Below, piece by piece: positions 19,178-31,706 of a DNA stretch of 64,000 bases (its first letter is position 1; each line of letters opens with the position of its first letter). The translations under genes were made by a program, and so were the position numbers. This DNA is from Plasmopara viticola (Eukaryota > Oomycota > Peronosporomycetes > Peronosporales > Peronosporaceae): contig MBPM02000030.1 of NCBI GenBank assembly GCA_001695595.3, forward strand, positions 310,001-374,000, read 5' to 3'. The notes beneath the pieces are model-generated. The model was not told the DNA's origin. It saw only the letters and a list, made by a program, of their open reading frames with translations, and did not search any database.

Positions 19178-21479
19178 ACTTATATTCGCGAATCTCTCCT
19201 CCTTGCGGTCTCGATTGAAAATCTGGAACTGACCAAGAGAACGAAGCACACAAAAACAGTTACCATATCCCTATTCAGGGAAAGTGACTTTGAACAAACG
19301 GTTCGAATAGTTCCACGTCGTTAGGAACTGTCAACGTCGGGATCTAATAGCATATTAAGATATGTTTGCTACATCCTTTAAATATTGCAATCAGAAGGTG
19401 CGTGTAAAATGTTGCTCACGACGTACATGCAAAATCCGCCAAAACGAAAACGGTCCTTTGTGTGGTGAAGCACCCTTTCTCATTTACCGATACTATTATT
19501 CGCAACGGTATGTTTTACTACTAGGACATGCCGAAAGAAACCTATCCCACCACCTGCACTACCATTCCTGAGAGACCTTCTCGCATGCACAGCATCGTTG
19601 AAGAGTTGATTGCGTTGTGAATACACAGCAAAATCGTTCTCTGTCGTTTTTCGTTTTATCGACAAGGTGAGCGATTCTTCAGACAACGCAGGGCTTTCAG
19701 CGACCCCAAACTCCACATCACAATAAAACAATTTCCTTGAATTGCTCAGCTAATACATCTTCAATTAGTTTTGGTACAAAGCGATGCTGACTGATAGCAA
19801 TATAACTACAGGTCGACGAGACGACGTAGAAGCAACTCGTCTCTCATTTAGCAAAACTTACAAAGCCAAGTTCTGCAAGATTTACAAGATGAAGTAGACG
19901 TCGTAATCACGAACGTCGCGTCAAAAGTTATACTTCACGTCAGAGTAAAGAGAGGGCATGGAGCAGCTGCAAGCCGTTGGACGGCTTGTGCTAGGAAAAT
20001 TATTGAGCTACACTATCATCGACATCTGTCTTGGTTGCTTGGCTGATACCCAGCCTCTTCACCAGGCATTTTCAAAATCAGTCATCAAGTAGATACAATG
20101 ATTGACCTGAGGAGTTAGAGCACAATCAAGATCTATAGCTCAATGGCGATATGGTGTTGCGAGATCTTTAATCCTAAATTTTTATCCGGGTAAAAGGAGC
20201 ACTTTTTTTGCTTTCGAAATTAAGAAAACAGTCTCAAATGTTTAATTCTTTAAAAAGTAATTTTAAAGATCTTAAATATATTTAGAATATTTATTTTTGA
20301 GATGTATTTCGTAAAATAAATGGGTTTTGTTGTCCTTGCTGTAATTCACGACGTGGTCATGGTTTGGAAGAGCGAACCAGTGCTGACATTTTTGGGGTTA
20401 AGCGAGACGATGAAGGTTTGAAGAGGTTTATGCTGTGGTCCGCTGAATCACGCACTCCTTTTTGGCTGCCGTTCCATTCATCATGCAGTCGTTGTGATGA
20501 AGCCAGTGTACATCGCAGCACACCAAGCACCCGCAGTATGTTGTGGGTGCCGAAAGTAGCAACTGCGTGCGGCGCATAAATTAGGCCTTGAAGATGTACT
20601 ACCGTCTCCTATTGAACATCTTCATCCAACAGCATCTTAGTATTATTTTATGCGTTATGCGCTCGCGGACGGACCCAGAAGAGTTGTTTGGCGTCTTTGG
20701 CAAGATTACAACCGTGAAGGCAAAGAATGTCACGAGTCCGGTGGCAATACTTTTTACGGACACTAAGACCGTTGTGCTGAAGTTTAAACTTTAAGACACG
20801 TATTTGGTGCTATCGTCGAAGTTTGGTAGCATTGGACTGGAGTCATACTTAATCAAATCATGACATGAGCACCATAATTTGGAACATTCCTTGACACTTC
20901 ACAATAAAATTATTTGGGTAAGTAGAAACCGTTTCGGAAAAAAAAGTTTCCCAGTGCAAGAATCTGTACCAGTCAAACGTAAGGGATGCAAAGTTGCGGA
21001 TGACACATTATGGATCATTCGGAATTTCGCTTAGTCGACATGCTGAAGCTCACAAAGAAGATAAGATACTGGTGCTTTTACCATCCAGCGGAAATTAAAA
21101 AGATGACAGGCGGTAAATATGTCATTTTATAAAAAATGTGCTCTATGTTGAACATATGAGTTCACAACGAGCTTTCGTCACTCTCGACGAAGTACACCAC
21201 CCAGCCGTCGACCAAATCTACGTCATCTATAAGTACATGCGGCCAGCGCGACGGCAAGTTACTCGTCAATCCTTAAATAAGTCGTGGGGCCAAAGTTCTA
21301 AAACTTTAGGACTCCAGTGAAGCACAACAACAAAAGGTTCTTGAATCGATGCATTGACTCCGCCAGATAGTGTAAGATGATACATCGTTGATTCTCCAGT
21401 ATAATCGTTTGTTAAGAGAGTAGATCTATTTTGTGTCCGAAGTTTGGGCTTGTCGTGCAAATTAAAGTTCCAGACGAAT
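19178..21479. other. Gene-poor stretch upstream of the giant GTPase
   Basis: A minus-strand frame at 19480-19731 (GVAESPALSEESLTLSIKRK) is mildly coding-like and could be an upstream exon of the GTPase gene, but I cannot connect it in phase. The stretch 20340-20800 has scattered plus-strand frames with no motif. There is no other recognisable feature. Confidence 0.35.
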
Positions 21480-21770
21480 AGCTGTATATAATGTTCTGGG
21501 TTTTGTGAGAGCCTGCCAACAAGGAGGTACTAGTTACGCAAAGCAAGCAGCACCAGGCGTGCGCGGCGATCGTCCTCAACTTCGGCGACTCGCAGCTAAT
21601 GAACTTCGTGACGTCATCGAGCGAGAGGGAGACGTGGCTAATGCTCAAAAAGAACTCCCGTCAGATGCAAGACATGGTGAATCGACTAGACTTAAAAAAA
21701 GTTCGCGTCGTCAACGCTCATGAAGGTAGCATCAGCAAGCAAGCGATAGAGCTGGAAAAGACAAAGTGAA
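21480..21770 (+). mobile_element. Copia-type gag remnant
   Basis: The frame contains AAIVLNFGDSQLMNFVTSSS followed by ERETWLMLKKNSRQMQDMV, the pattern of the gag domain of Ty1/copia elements (alanine-isoleucine-leucine then S-A/S-x-x-W-x-x-L). It continues to about 21767. No LTR is visible around it, so it is an isolated scrap. Confidence 0.5.
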
Positions 21771-22415
21771 AATAAAAACTTCGAACCCAGCGAGAAACAT
21801 ATTTGCGCAGTAATGCTAGCTGCATCAAAGCAGATCCGTTCATCATCACAGAAAACGTAAATTCTGAGAAGTCTTCTACTAGATCAGACCGTGCTACATT
21901 GCACTATTCAGGCACAACATCACTTTTAAATCTCGCTATTAGCGCTACCTTTCCATTCCCAGATAATATACTCTTGTTGGCGTAATTAAAGCTGTAGAGG
22001 GGCTCCACATTTAATTTGGAGTCGCTTAAGTTGTGACGTTGTTAAGGCTTATAGCTTGGCGAAAGATGGCTTTGGGTCAAAATTACAAAATTCCAAAGCT
22101 TACTGAACTAGTCGCTTCAGCCGAAACCTGTATGCGGCATGCAAAAATTGCGTTATAGACGGCGTGATTTTAAATTAGAGGTCAGCTAATTTGAATCTTA
22201 GCCAGGGTGAAGTTAAGCACAGGTCCACCCGACTGGCGCCACTTCCACCAGATGACTAGATCAAGTTAACGTATTGACCCAGCCACACACTGCATTTTGC
22301 TTAATACTCATGCAAAACACAAACATTCCACACTTGGCTGCAAGAGAAAAAAAATGCAATTTATTGCACACATCGATCCATTTAAGGCTCAAGATAGTGT
22401 AATCAAAAGATTTTA

Positions 22416-22825
22416 TGTATAACAGTCGCGGAGGAGGCTGATTAAAGTCGGCCGTCCGACGAGGGCGAGGCGAGGTAAATTCGTAGAAGAGGTCGCTCAA
22501 AGCAAATCGAGAAGTGATATGAGATGAAGAGCTCTTACGACTCATTTTCTTACTACAGCCTAAGTGGTGGTTCTCAGCCATATACTGCTACCATCCTAAA
22601 GGTTGTCATTCTTTTTTATTCATCTGGCTTTCTTCAACATCCTAGATTTCTTTAAGCCAATAAGGTCTCTTGGTTCCTAATGATCATAGGATCTCTGGAA
22701 TCGTCTTCTGGTCGTAAAGTGTATAATTTATGGATAGTATCAATGCATGCGTATTTCGGCAATATTTTTATTATCTTGCGTAAAAACCGTTACCGGCAAA
22801 ATTGTCGGTGACGACGGTTACGTCA
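22416..22825 (-). repeat. 3' LTR of the gypsy element
   Basis: It aligns along its length with 28193-28613, for example ctactaccat..., ttatggatagtat and aaattgtcggtgacgacggt. It starts tgtataacagtcgcgg on the plus strand. The two LTRs differ at many sites, so the insertion is old. Confidence 0.8.
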
Positions 22826-25800
22826 CTTGCCCGTATTTCATGAAGATGCCGCTTTTGATGAATAGGGCTCGTCTTTTTGGATTCGCAGTAGAGGTCGATG
22901 AGTACGGAAACCTGCTTCAGATCCTCCACGGGCTCCCAAGTGGCTTCCGTTTTGTTTTCACCAAGCCACCAAACTTTTTACTGTGAGTTTCTTTTGTACT
23001 AACGATGTTCAATTACGGCTTCAACGGGGAGTCCCTCGGATCTATCGACCAACATGACCCTATTCATCTGTCGCTGACGCTAGGGACCCTTGCGATACGG
23101 CTTCAACATTGAAGCGTGAATCACTGGGCGCACCTGCTATCCCGTCGATGATCTTACCTCATAGAAATCTCCCAAAACTCTTTCCACGATCGGGAATGGA
23201 CCAATATATGTTGGCGCGAGTTTCTTCGATTGAGCAAAACCCTTGTGACGGACACCCAAATTCTTGCAATTCAAACCACCATATCGCCAACTTGGAAAGC
23301 TTAGACAATTCTATTCATGTCATATTGTTGCTTCATGCGCTCTTGTGCTTCACTCATCCGATCCTGCGCAACCTTGAGTAATGTTTCTTGACGTAAAAGA
23401 AGCTCTTGTGCTAATTTTTTAACGTATATAATTCTGGATCTGATAGCACATCATCCAGCATATAAGGAACATATCCTAGATCCGCCTCGAACGGTGACAT
23501 TCCAATTGTAAATGTAGGCATCGATTATAGGCTAAATCAGTCAAATGTAAATGTCATCCAAATCATTTTGTGCTAGGTTGGCGAGACCTTGGAGGTAATC
23601 ACCAATAAAACGATTAGTTCTTTCCATTTATCAATCCGTTTGCGGCCTTGAAGCCGAAGTCAAATTCTGTTGCGTCTACAGCAAACACGATTGATTGCCT
23701 AAAGTTGGATGTGAACTTGGTGTTTCGGTCGGACACAATGGTCTTTGGTATGCCATGGTTCTCGATCTAATTCTTCTTGAAGACATTAGCGTTTTTCTGC
23801 AATATCGTCCGTTCTCTTCGAGCGTTGAATTTGGCTCTTTATATTAAGCAATCGACAATCACTGTAACGGCATTGAAAACACTTTCGGGTTCCGGTAAAG
23901 ACACGATAAAGTTTATAAAAATGTCTACCCATCTGCTTCTTCTAATATCCAAAGACTGAAGTAATCGTGACGGCTCGGTCTGCCTGACCTTGTTGCACCG
24001 ACACATTTCGATTGCGTTGGCATAACGCTGGACGTACTTCGTCATTTTTGACCAGAGTGCTTTTGCCGCACGGCCAGATACGTCTTGTAAAGTTCTGGTT
24101 GGCCTGCCGATACAGAAACATGGTTCTCACAGATGACGCTATTTTTTAGATTTTCGTCGTCTGAATTTTCACTCGTTGCGTCTTATCTTCGCCAGTTTGG
24201 TAATACAAAACACCATCCTGCAATGAGTACTTTGGCACATTATCTCCTGTTTCTCGGCTTAAAAATGATGTACTGTAGGTCTCTATTCCACGCATACATC
24301 GTCTTTGTAGATTGAGCAACTGTGACCCCCTTGTTTTTGGTTGTCGCCACGATCTCGCGGTTCTAAGAAGCTTGCAATCTAACTTGGGCAGCTTTACTTT
24401 CAAACTCTGGTTTGCGTGACAGTGCATCAGCCACGGTGTTACTTTCACCGTGAATTCACTTGAATAAAGACTGAAATTCGGCAAGTTATTATACCATCGA
24501 GCTACTCTACGATCTGTAGTCTTCTGCGTCAGAATCGTCTCAAAACTTTGTGAACCGTTTCGATCGCGAATGGTCGATCAAGAAGACACACATGCCTTTC
24601 TTTGGGCGCATGCATAATTGCAAGTAGCTCTTGCTCACAAACTGGGTACTTCGACTCGGCTTTCAAGCAATTGGATGCTATTTCTCTCCCTACTTTCAAA
24701 CGAAACTCCCCCTATCGCAAAAGTCGAGGTGTCCATTCGTATACCAAATTATTTCGAAAAGTTTGGAAGACTTAAAGCGGGTGAAAGGGTCAAATGATGT
24801 TTGAGTTCTGTAAAGCAGCGTAGCTGATTATCCGAGAGCTCAATCGAACCTCGAGAACGCTTTTTCAAAAATTGTCGTGGAATGGCTCTGCAAATTGCGC
24901 AAAGTCCTTGAAAAACATTGGGGCATAGACTTTTGCGCCTTAGAAGCTCTCCAATTGCTTCTTTTGTTCGGGAACAGGCCATTTTGCGATGATCTTAAAT
25001 TTGTCGGGGTCCATTCGGACGCCATTCGTATGACAAAGTATCCTAGACATGGGATCTCATCCACGCGAAACTAGCACTTTGACAACTTGATGCAAAGTTG
25101 CTGTTCTTCACACCATTTAAGTACAAGGTCTCAAGTCGTTACGTGTCTGTGACACCTTCACTATGTGTGTGCACGTAGATGTCGTCAAAGTAGATTCTCA
25201 TCACATCCCTTCAATCTCGAACGACTTTCTGCAAAAGCCGGTCAAACGTACCCAGGCTTCCGCTCAGTCCCATAGACTATCTGGAGTCCAAAAAGCGGTA
25301 AATAGGATGTCCGATTCACGCAATTTAACCTGAAAGTAACGCCAAAGTAGGCCCATGCACAAAAGCTATTGTTTTTCGGACATTGCGTCATATTTATCTT
25401 CCTCGCGCGGCATTGATATTGCCGGCAATATCGTCGCTATATTTAGCTGACGACGATCGTGCACAATTTGATAATCTACATGCTTCTTGACACAAAACGT
25501 TGGTGCCAAAAAGGCAGACGTACTCGACTGAATAATGCCTGCTTGAACCATGTCTTTGGTCCATTCTTGGATTGTCCTTCGCTGTTCAGGACTCTGGCGC
25601 CAATTTTTTCTTTTGACAAATATCAGTTTGGTAGCCAGGCTTCAGCAAAACTTAAAGCTCAATTCCTTCTCGTACTGGAGATCTTTCGCTTGAAAGCTCC
25701 GATAGACTGCGTTCGCATACTCATGTATCGTTTTATAAGCTGGATCCTCCTTAAGCGATTTCCATCCTCGATTCTTGAAACGCTCGACTTTTTTCAGAAT

Positions 25801-28192
25801 CTTGGGGGTTGACGACAAAGACAGCTTCGATGTCTTTGTTGTGAAGCAACATTCTCAAGAAATTGTGAGAAGAGATTTACTGAGTCATTCCTTGACGGCG
25901 ATAGTGGCCCTGTTGCCGATAGTAATATTAACTTGCGCGGCTCTGATTGAATTGAGCGTTTTGTTGTCCAGTAGTCCATACGGACGAACGTTGACTATGC
26001 GGTTTTAGTCGAATTGTTGTATTGTTATTTGGCTTTATACGAGGAGACAAGCTTCCTGCAGTCTGTTGACATCTGAATTTTGCTCAAAAAGCCACGTCAT
26101 GCTAATGATTACATCCGTATTTTCACCAACACGCATGACTTGAAATGTTCCCGATGTAATAGGAAAATCAGGTATCTGCAAATTCATGTGCACTATTCGC
26201 CGAGGGTGGTGAACAACCTGGTCGTACCCAAGGTCGACTTGCATCATTTCACCCTTGGTTTCAATGAGCTCAAGTCGCTTCACCAAGTCTTTGGATTAGC
26301 CGTTAAGTCTGCATCCATTGTCGATGAAGACGGTTACGGGTCTCTCTTGACCAACGTAAAAAAAAGCATAAGCTCCAGCTTCGAGGATAGCATATACTGC
26401 ACTTCCAATACAACGATTCGCTTTTTTACGTCTAGGGGCTGTATATTGCGGCGATATGTGGCCGACAACAACACAATTGTTACATGCTGCCGATTTAGTC
26501 CAGTTGTCGTTTTTGTCCTTCCTTTTTGCAAAACGCTTTTGTTTCTGGGGTCGCGACTTGTTCGTACAATAGCCTGATTCAGTAGGCAACATTTTGAACG
26601 ACTTGGTCGATATACGATTTGGCCTGCCCGAGTAATGGGCAAACTCGACATCGGAGGCAACTTTAAGGACCTCCTGGAGAGTACTCGGACTCTCCTCTTT
26701 GCCTTCTTTGTATTTTTTCTCTTAATCCAATTTAAAAAACGAGCCGCTTTTCCAATTCACTAATTTTCAATTGAGATTGGCTCATCTAGTCCTGAGACAA
26801 ATATATGAATATTTTTCTTTCGTTTTAGCTGGAACATCCGTTTTCGAAAATCGGAATCCTTGGGTCTGAAGAGTGTGCGCAATTGAGTTTTGAACAGTGC
26901 ACATGTCTTGTCAGTCGGCGATAAAGGCACGGTACCAATTATACGTATTGCCTAAATGATTTGAGATAACCTTCACAAAGTCGGATGACTCTGGTGTCAT
27001 CAAGTGGCGCTTGATAATCCAGTACTAATTCTTTGCAAAGACCCATTATTCAATATCTTCGCCAAACCTCTCTTTATAAACAGGAGGATCTTTTTTCTTC
27101 TGCTCGCCTCTTGATGCAACGAAAAACCTGAAGCGCTCATTAGCCTGTTGCATTTATGCTTGCATTTGAGCTTGCACCTGGGCTTGATATTGCTGTTGCT
27201 GCTGAGTGAGAAACAACAGTAGTTGCTACGTGGACAGTGTGTCTTGTCCTTTTGCTGCAGAGGGAGCTACGTTAGGTTGAGCTATTGAATCCGCTTGACC
27301 ATTGGCATTTGTCGCATCTTGCGGAGTCGGTGCTCGAAATTTTAGCGCGACATTGGTCGTAAAGTTTTGTCATCATCAGGAGCACTTATTTGGCTCTATT
27401 GATGAGGTATTGGGTTTAGAGATGGGCGCTCAGCCGTATGGCCTATTTGTGGACCCATACTTGCTGGACTTCTCAGTGCCTTTTGTATAATCTACCCGAT
27501 GTTAATGAAGCCTATAGAATACAAACAAAACCGATCAGATTTTGTTTTACAGTCTACCCTTTTTGTACAAATAAATAGAGTGGTCTAATGAACCTTCCAA
27601 AAGCTCTTGGGTTTGTGATTACAGCGCTTTAGATTTTTAGTGATGTCGTGCACTAAATTTCTGGCACCCACGTCCTTCCAATCTGGGATTTCGTTTCGAA
27701 TAAGTTAAACAAGCTTCAGCTGCTTCTCCGTTGATATCCACGTGTTTTTTCGCAGCTTGTCGAGCTCCTTGTTACGGCTCGTTAGGAGCTCAGTGGTATT
27801 GAAGAACGGGTTTGTGGGTTCACGAGTCTTTCGTTTTCCCATACAACGAAGCCGAACGGTATAGCTTAGTAATATTAAATTTAGACCAAGCATAACCAAG
27901 TGGGTAATTAATCAAGAAGTTATTTATTAAAAAGCAGAACAGGGACTTACCAAAAGGCAAAAGCACAACACCACAATCCAACCGAAGGAGTTCCAAATTA
28001 TGTACCACACTAGCGTGCAACCGCAATAACCAACCATTAAACGTTAATTTTGTGCTGTGAGACAACTCTTTGTAATCTAGTACTTCCCCCTATGTAGCTC
28101 CTACCAACAATCACAGGATGACTCACTTCTCACTATGTGACTGCGACCACCCTTGCCTTGCACTCTCGAACTTGACACGACAAGTGCGACTA

Positions 28193-28613
28193 TGTAACAC
28201 GGTCGCGGAGGAAGCCATTAAAGTCGGTCGTCGAACGAGCCTGAGGCGCGGGCGAGGTGAAGTCGTAGAAGAGGTGCAGTGGTTGTCGCTCAAAGCAAAT
28301 TGAGAAGTGAAATTAGATGAATAATCCTTACGACTTAATTTCTTGCTACAGCCTAACGGGTGGCTCTCAGCCATTTACTGCTACCACCATGAAAGCTATC
28401 ATTCTTTTTTATTCCACCTGGCTTCTTTAACATCCTAGATTTCTTTTAGCCGATAAGACCTCTTGGTTCCCAATGACAACGGGACATTTGGAATTGTCTT
28501 CTGGTCGCAAAGTGTATAGTTTATGGATAGCATAATGCATATGTATTTTGGGAAATTTTTATTATCTTGCGTAAAAGTTGTTACCGGCAAGATTGTCGGT
28601 GACGACGGTTGCG
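28193..28613 (-). repeat. 5' LTR of the gypsy element
   Basis: It pairs with 22416-22825. It begins tgtaacacggtcgcggagg and ends with gtcggtgacgacggttgc on the plus strand. I could not identify a primer binding site next to it. Confidence 0.8.
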
Positions 28614-30393
28614 CTGTATCTTAGATCTTTCTGCATAAATCTTTTGTGCATGGTGCTGTGTTATTTTGTCACACCAGGTACCAATCCTACGCCGACAAGA
28701 GAACATTAATTGTTTAAACCTTTGCAAAGGTCATAAAAGGAAAGAACCCTAATCAGGACGAGCTGTTCGTTTCGCTCGGATGACTTGCTGGTTTATGAGG
28801 GCGGGTGCACAGCTGGGGTGCGTCATGGTGCTCGACATTTACGAGCTAAGTCTCTGCTCAAAACCTCACACAAAAGCTAATGCAACCCCGGACGAGCGTC
28901 GATGTGAAATGTAAGTAAAAATTAGGACTTCCGCTGTCGAAGAAAAAACAAACAAAATCTATCCTTTTTATTAGGGTGGTTGAGATGAACACTAAGGTGG
29001 CTTTGATCAGCGGTGACTAAGTGAGCATGACGTTGGCACTCTTTTACTTGTAAGGTCGTACTTAAAGCTGGGCACTCACTTTAAAGGAATCTCACCAGAA
29101 TGTCTAAAAATTCACATACTAGCAAAACACTCACGGAGGCGAATGACGAAATAAGATGCAACATCGTCACCACGAGCCAATGATATAGGTCTTATAGCTT
29201 CTAAGAATTAGTCAACAGGATTAAAGCCACATCGGGTACTTGAAGGAGAAAGGCATGATAGCTATGCAGCAAGCACAACTTGTGAGTCAGCAGGAGATCA
29301 TTGACTCGGCGACGATCACAGCAGATGGTGCAATGACAGCTTTTCATACCCATTGCAATGCTCTAAAATTAGGTCCATCAGGTTCAACAGGCTAATCTGC
29401 CATCTCCAAGCACAACTGTTTAACGAGCACGCGATGCAGAGAGAGCTCGCGTGCGACGCCAACATATGACCTCATCTTAATATCGTTAGATGGGCAGATA
29501 CAATAGAAAGTACTGAGAGTGTATTGTTACGAATGTTTAGCCAGCCATGGAAGGTAACAGTATCATGATCTCATCGTAAGTGTCGTGCTCTTAGACTTCC
29601 CGAGAAAAGATTTTCGAACATAACGCGCAATATTTTTGAGCTGGCACGCAATGCGACGTTTTGTTTGTCAGTAAAAGGTATATGGCAGTGCGCACTATAG
29701 ATCGCCAAGCGCGTTCTGGTGAACGCGAAAGCTAGTGTAAGATTGATAAGTTTGATTTCACCAGTCCCTGTGTAAATTATTACTCCAAATTGTCGTAAAA
29801 TGGAGAGCTATGATAATGTGATTGCCTTGAAATATGTTGTGAATAATGAAGGCTGCTTGAGGGTAGGGCAAACTGCAATCTTCACAAAGTTGCGGATGCA
29901 GTGACAAACCTTCCAGTTGATCAAAATCTGTATTTCATCGAGCGGCATTAGAAAGTTTGCACTTTTATATCAAATCTTTGGTTAAATTTTCATTGCGTTT
30001 GCATTATAGCAAAAAACTTTATTGTTATCGATAGAAGGCCGTACAGCGCAGTAGAAAAACTTGAGCTACTATAATGTGCATTCCATTGCTTTCACAACCG
30101 TCTCCCGCGAGCGCTTAGCCCGTGCGCAAGGGCATTGGCTACCTTTTCGATCGCTGTGCATCATCGTGCAATATACAACGTCCACTTATCTCTTTTTTAG
30201 TTTTACGAGGCTGACCAAAAACATAATATCATGCTATTTTCCAGTTATTTAAAACCATACACAGTTGAGGTGTTTGATTGGCAGTAAATATAAGGCTGAA
30301 GATTTGTCTTATAATTTGTACATGAAATTACAATCTGCAATATTTATTGCTTAAGTATACTTTGTAAAATGTCTAACTGTTCCTAACGTACCT
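28614..30393. other. Gene-free stretch
   Basis: There are no open frames of note, no repeat shared with other parts of the window, and no RNA gene signal. The last few hundred bases are AT-rich and should include the 3' flank of the kinase gene. Confidence 0.5.
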
Positions 30394-31706
30394 CTATGTT
30401 ACTTCATTTTTATTTTTGTAGCTCTTTAAAATACGATCAATCTCATCGGCCATTTCATTAGCGGTCGGTCGATTCTTAGGGTCATTGTCCCACCCTCGAA
30501 CGATGAGTTCTTGCATTTGTTGCGGATAGTCGTTCATCGCCTCCACTGGTGGTCGAGCACCAGCTGGTACTCTTTTGTAAACAGTCTCTCTGTCCCAATC
30601 ACTAAATGGCTTCTCACGCGCTCGCATTGTCCACAACACCAATGATAAGCTGTAGATATCCAGTTTTTCATCTAATTGCTCACGTTTGTACTCCTCTGGA
30701 GACCGCCACTTGCCTTTGGCGACTGTAGTATGAAATGTGCACTTTTCGCTGGTCGGCGCACCGTTCACCAAGCGTGGTCCCGTGTACTTGACACGATTAA
30801 AGTCGTTTAGCCGCAATGTCCCGTTGGCATCAATCAAAAACTGGCGAGTCTGGAGATCTGCATGCGTGAAGGGGCCTCCAGGTGCATTATGCAGCTGTGC
30901 AACACCTCGGGCAGCATCTCTCGCAAGTTCTAACGCCCAAGTGACAGAAATTGGTTCCTCTGACTCAAACAATAGTGTGTCCAGTTGGTAAGGGATAAAC
31001 TCTACCACGACAGTTGTTTTGCACCAACCCACGAGCCCCACAATATTCGGCTCATTACGTATTGAGAAAATGGATGCGCATTCCTCAACGTGGCGGGGAA
31101 TAATATCTGGACGATCCAATAGTTTTTCTTTAACGCGTTTCACTGCCACGTCACGTCCTGCAACAAAAATCGTTACTATCTTATGCCCTGATCTTAGCGT
31201 TACACGTTCTCACCGTTCCACTTCGTCTTGTACACTTCTCGCCAGAAACCTTTGCCTACGAACTCGCCCGCGTCTAGCTGATCCATGTTAGCACAATTGA
31301 GTTCCAATTCTTGCGGCTTGAACAGCGCGACTGCTGCTGAAAAATCACAGCCGTCCTGAATCATATATTAGGACGGGTCATGACTCTTATCATTATCATA
31401 TCGATAGCATCGTCGTACAGCTTCTCTATACAAAATCGGCTGAAGCCACATGGCATCGTCGCTATCTTCATTCGATTCGTTTTCTGGATGGTCGACATTC
31501 AATCCCTCAGTGATGCCACGCGAGCCCTGAAGACGCAGTGTCGGCAATCTCGACTGCATCGTCAAGAAGACGTTCGTCACATTCCAAAAAAAGTAGCATA
31601 GTACGGGGAGCCCGATGAGAAGCTTAGCTAGCTGTGGTAGCTGTCGCTGCCATGAGGAGCGCACGGCGTGCCAACGAGCTTCGTGTGGGCGGCCAGATCG
31701 AGACAT
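30394..31706 (-). CDS. Type II membrane, secretory-pathway-type kinase-like protein
   Basis: The minus strand reads 31706-31214 and 31157-30394 around a 56-bp GT-AG intron (31213-31158). A hydrophobic segment, LLIGLPVLCYFFWNVTNVF, follows a basic N-terminus without a cleavage site, so the kinase domain would face the Golgi lumen or outside. Kinase parts are the glycine loop GKGFWREV, the lysine in VAVKRVK, the catalytic loop HADLQTRQFLID (Asp kept, Asn replaced by Gln), DFN in place of DFG, and WRSPEEY. The D-x4-Q-F-x-(V/I)-D pattern recalls the secretory kinase PKDCC/VLK rather than cytosolic kinases. An in-frame TAA lies at 31368-31370. It is removed if a 48-nt intron, 31384-31337 (GTCATG...TTTTCAG, multiple of three), is spliced; the product is then 402 residues. 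Otherwise the gene is broken or starts at a later Met. The kinase fold is sure; activity and intactness are not. Confidence 0.78.

Larger units (their letters stand above)
22416..28613 (-). mobile_element. Decayed Ty3/gypsy LTR retrotransposon
   Basis: The element reads on the minus strand, about 6.2 kb, with LTRs at 28193-28613 (5') and 22416-22825 (3'). In order there are: a Gln-rich gag part near 27230-27060 (QQQQQYQAQVQAQMQA, then a stop); a worn zinc knuckle near 26490 (CNNCVVVGHISPQY); a protease core near 26320 (VFIDNGC); the DVIISMTWL segment near 26100; reverse transcriptase pieces near 25500 and 25050 (EIPCLGYFVI); the RT/RNase H junction near 24800 (LKHHLTLSPALSLPNFSK); integrase core near 23900 (WVDIFINFIVSLPEPESV); and an integrase C-terminal piece near 23250-23080 (SKKLAPTYIGPFPIVERVLG, HASMLKPYRK). 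Every part carries stops or frame breaks, so it cannot move by itself. No separate host gene lies inside. Confidence 0.85.

Noticed and set aside
19264..19266. ATG upstream of the giant GTPase as its start
   Set aside because: It is in another frame and reaches a stop after 26 codons.
19290..19315. B-box-like ggttcgaatag as a tRNA gene
   Set aside because: No acceptor stem or anticodon arm can be formed around it.
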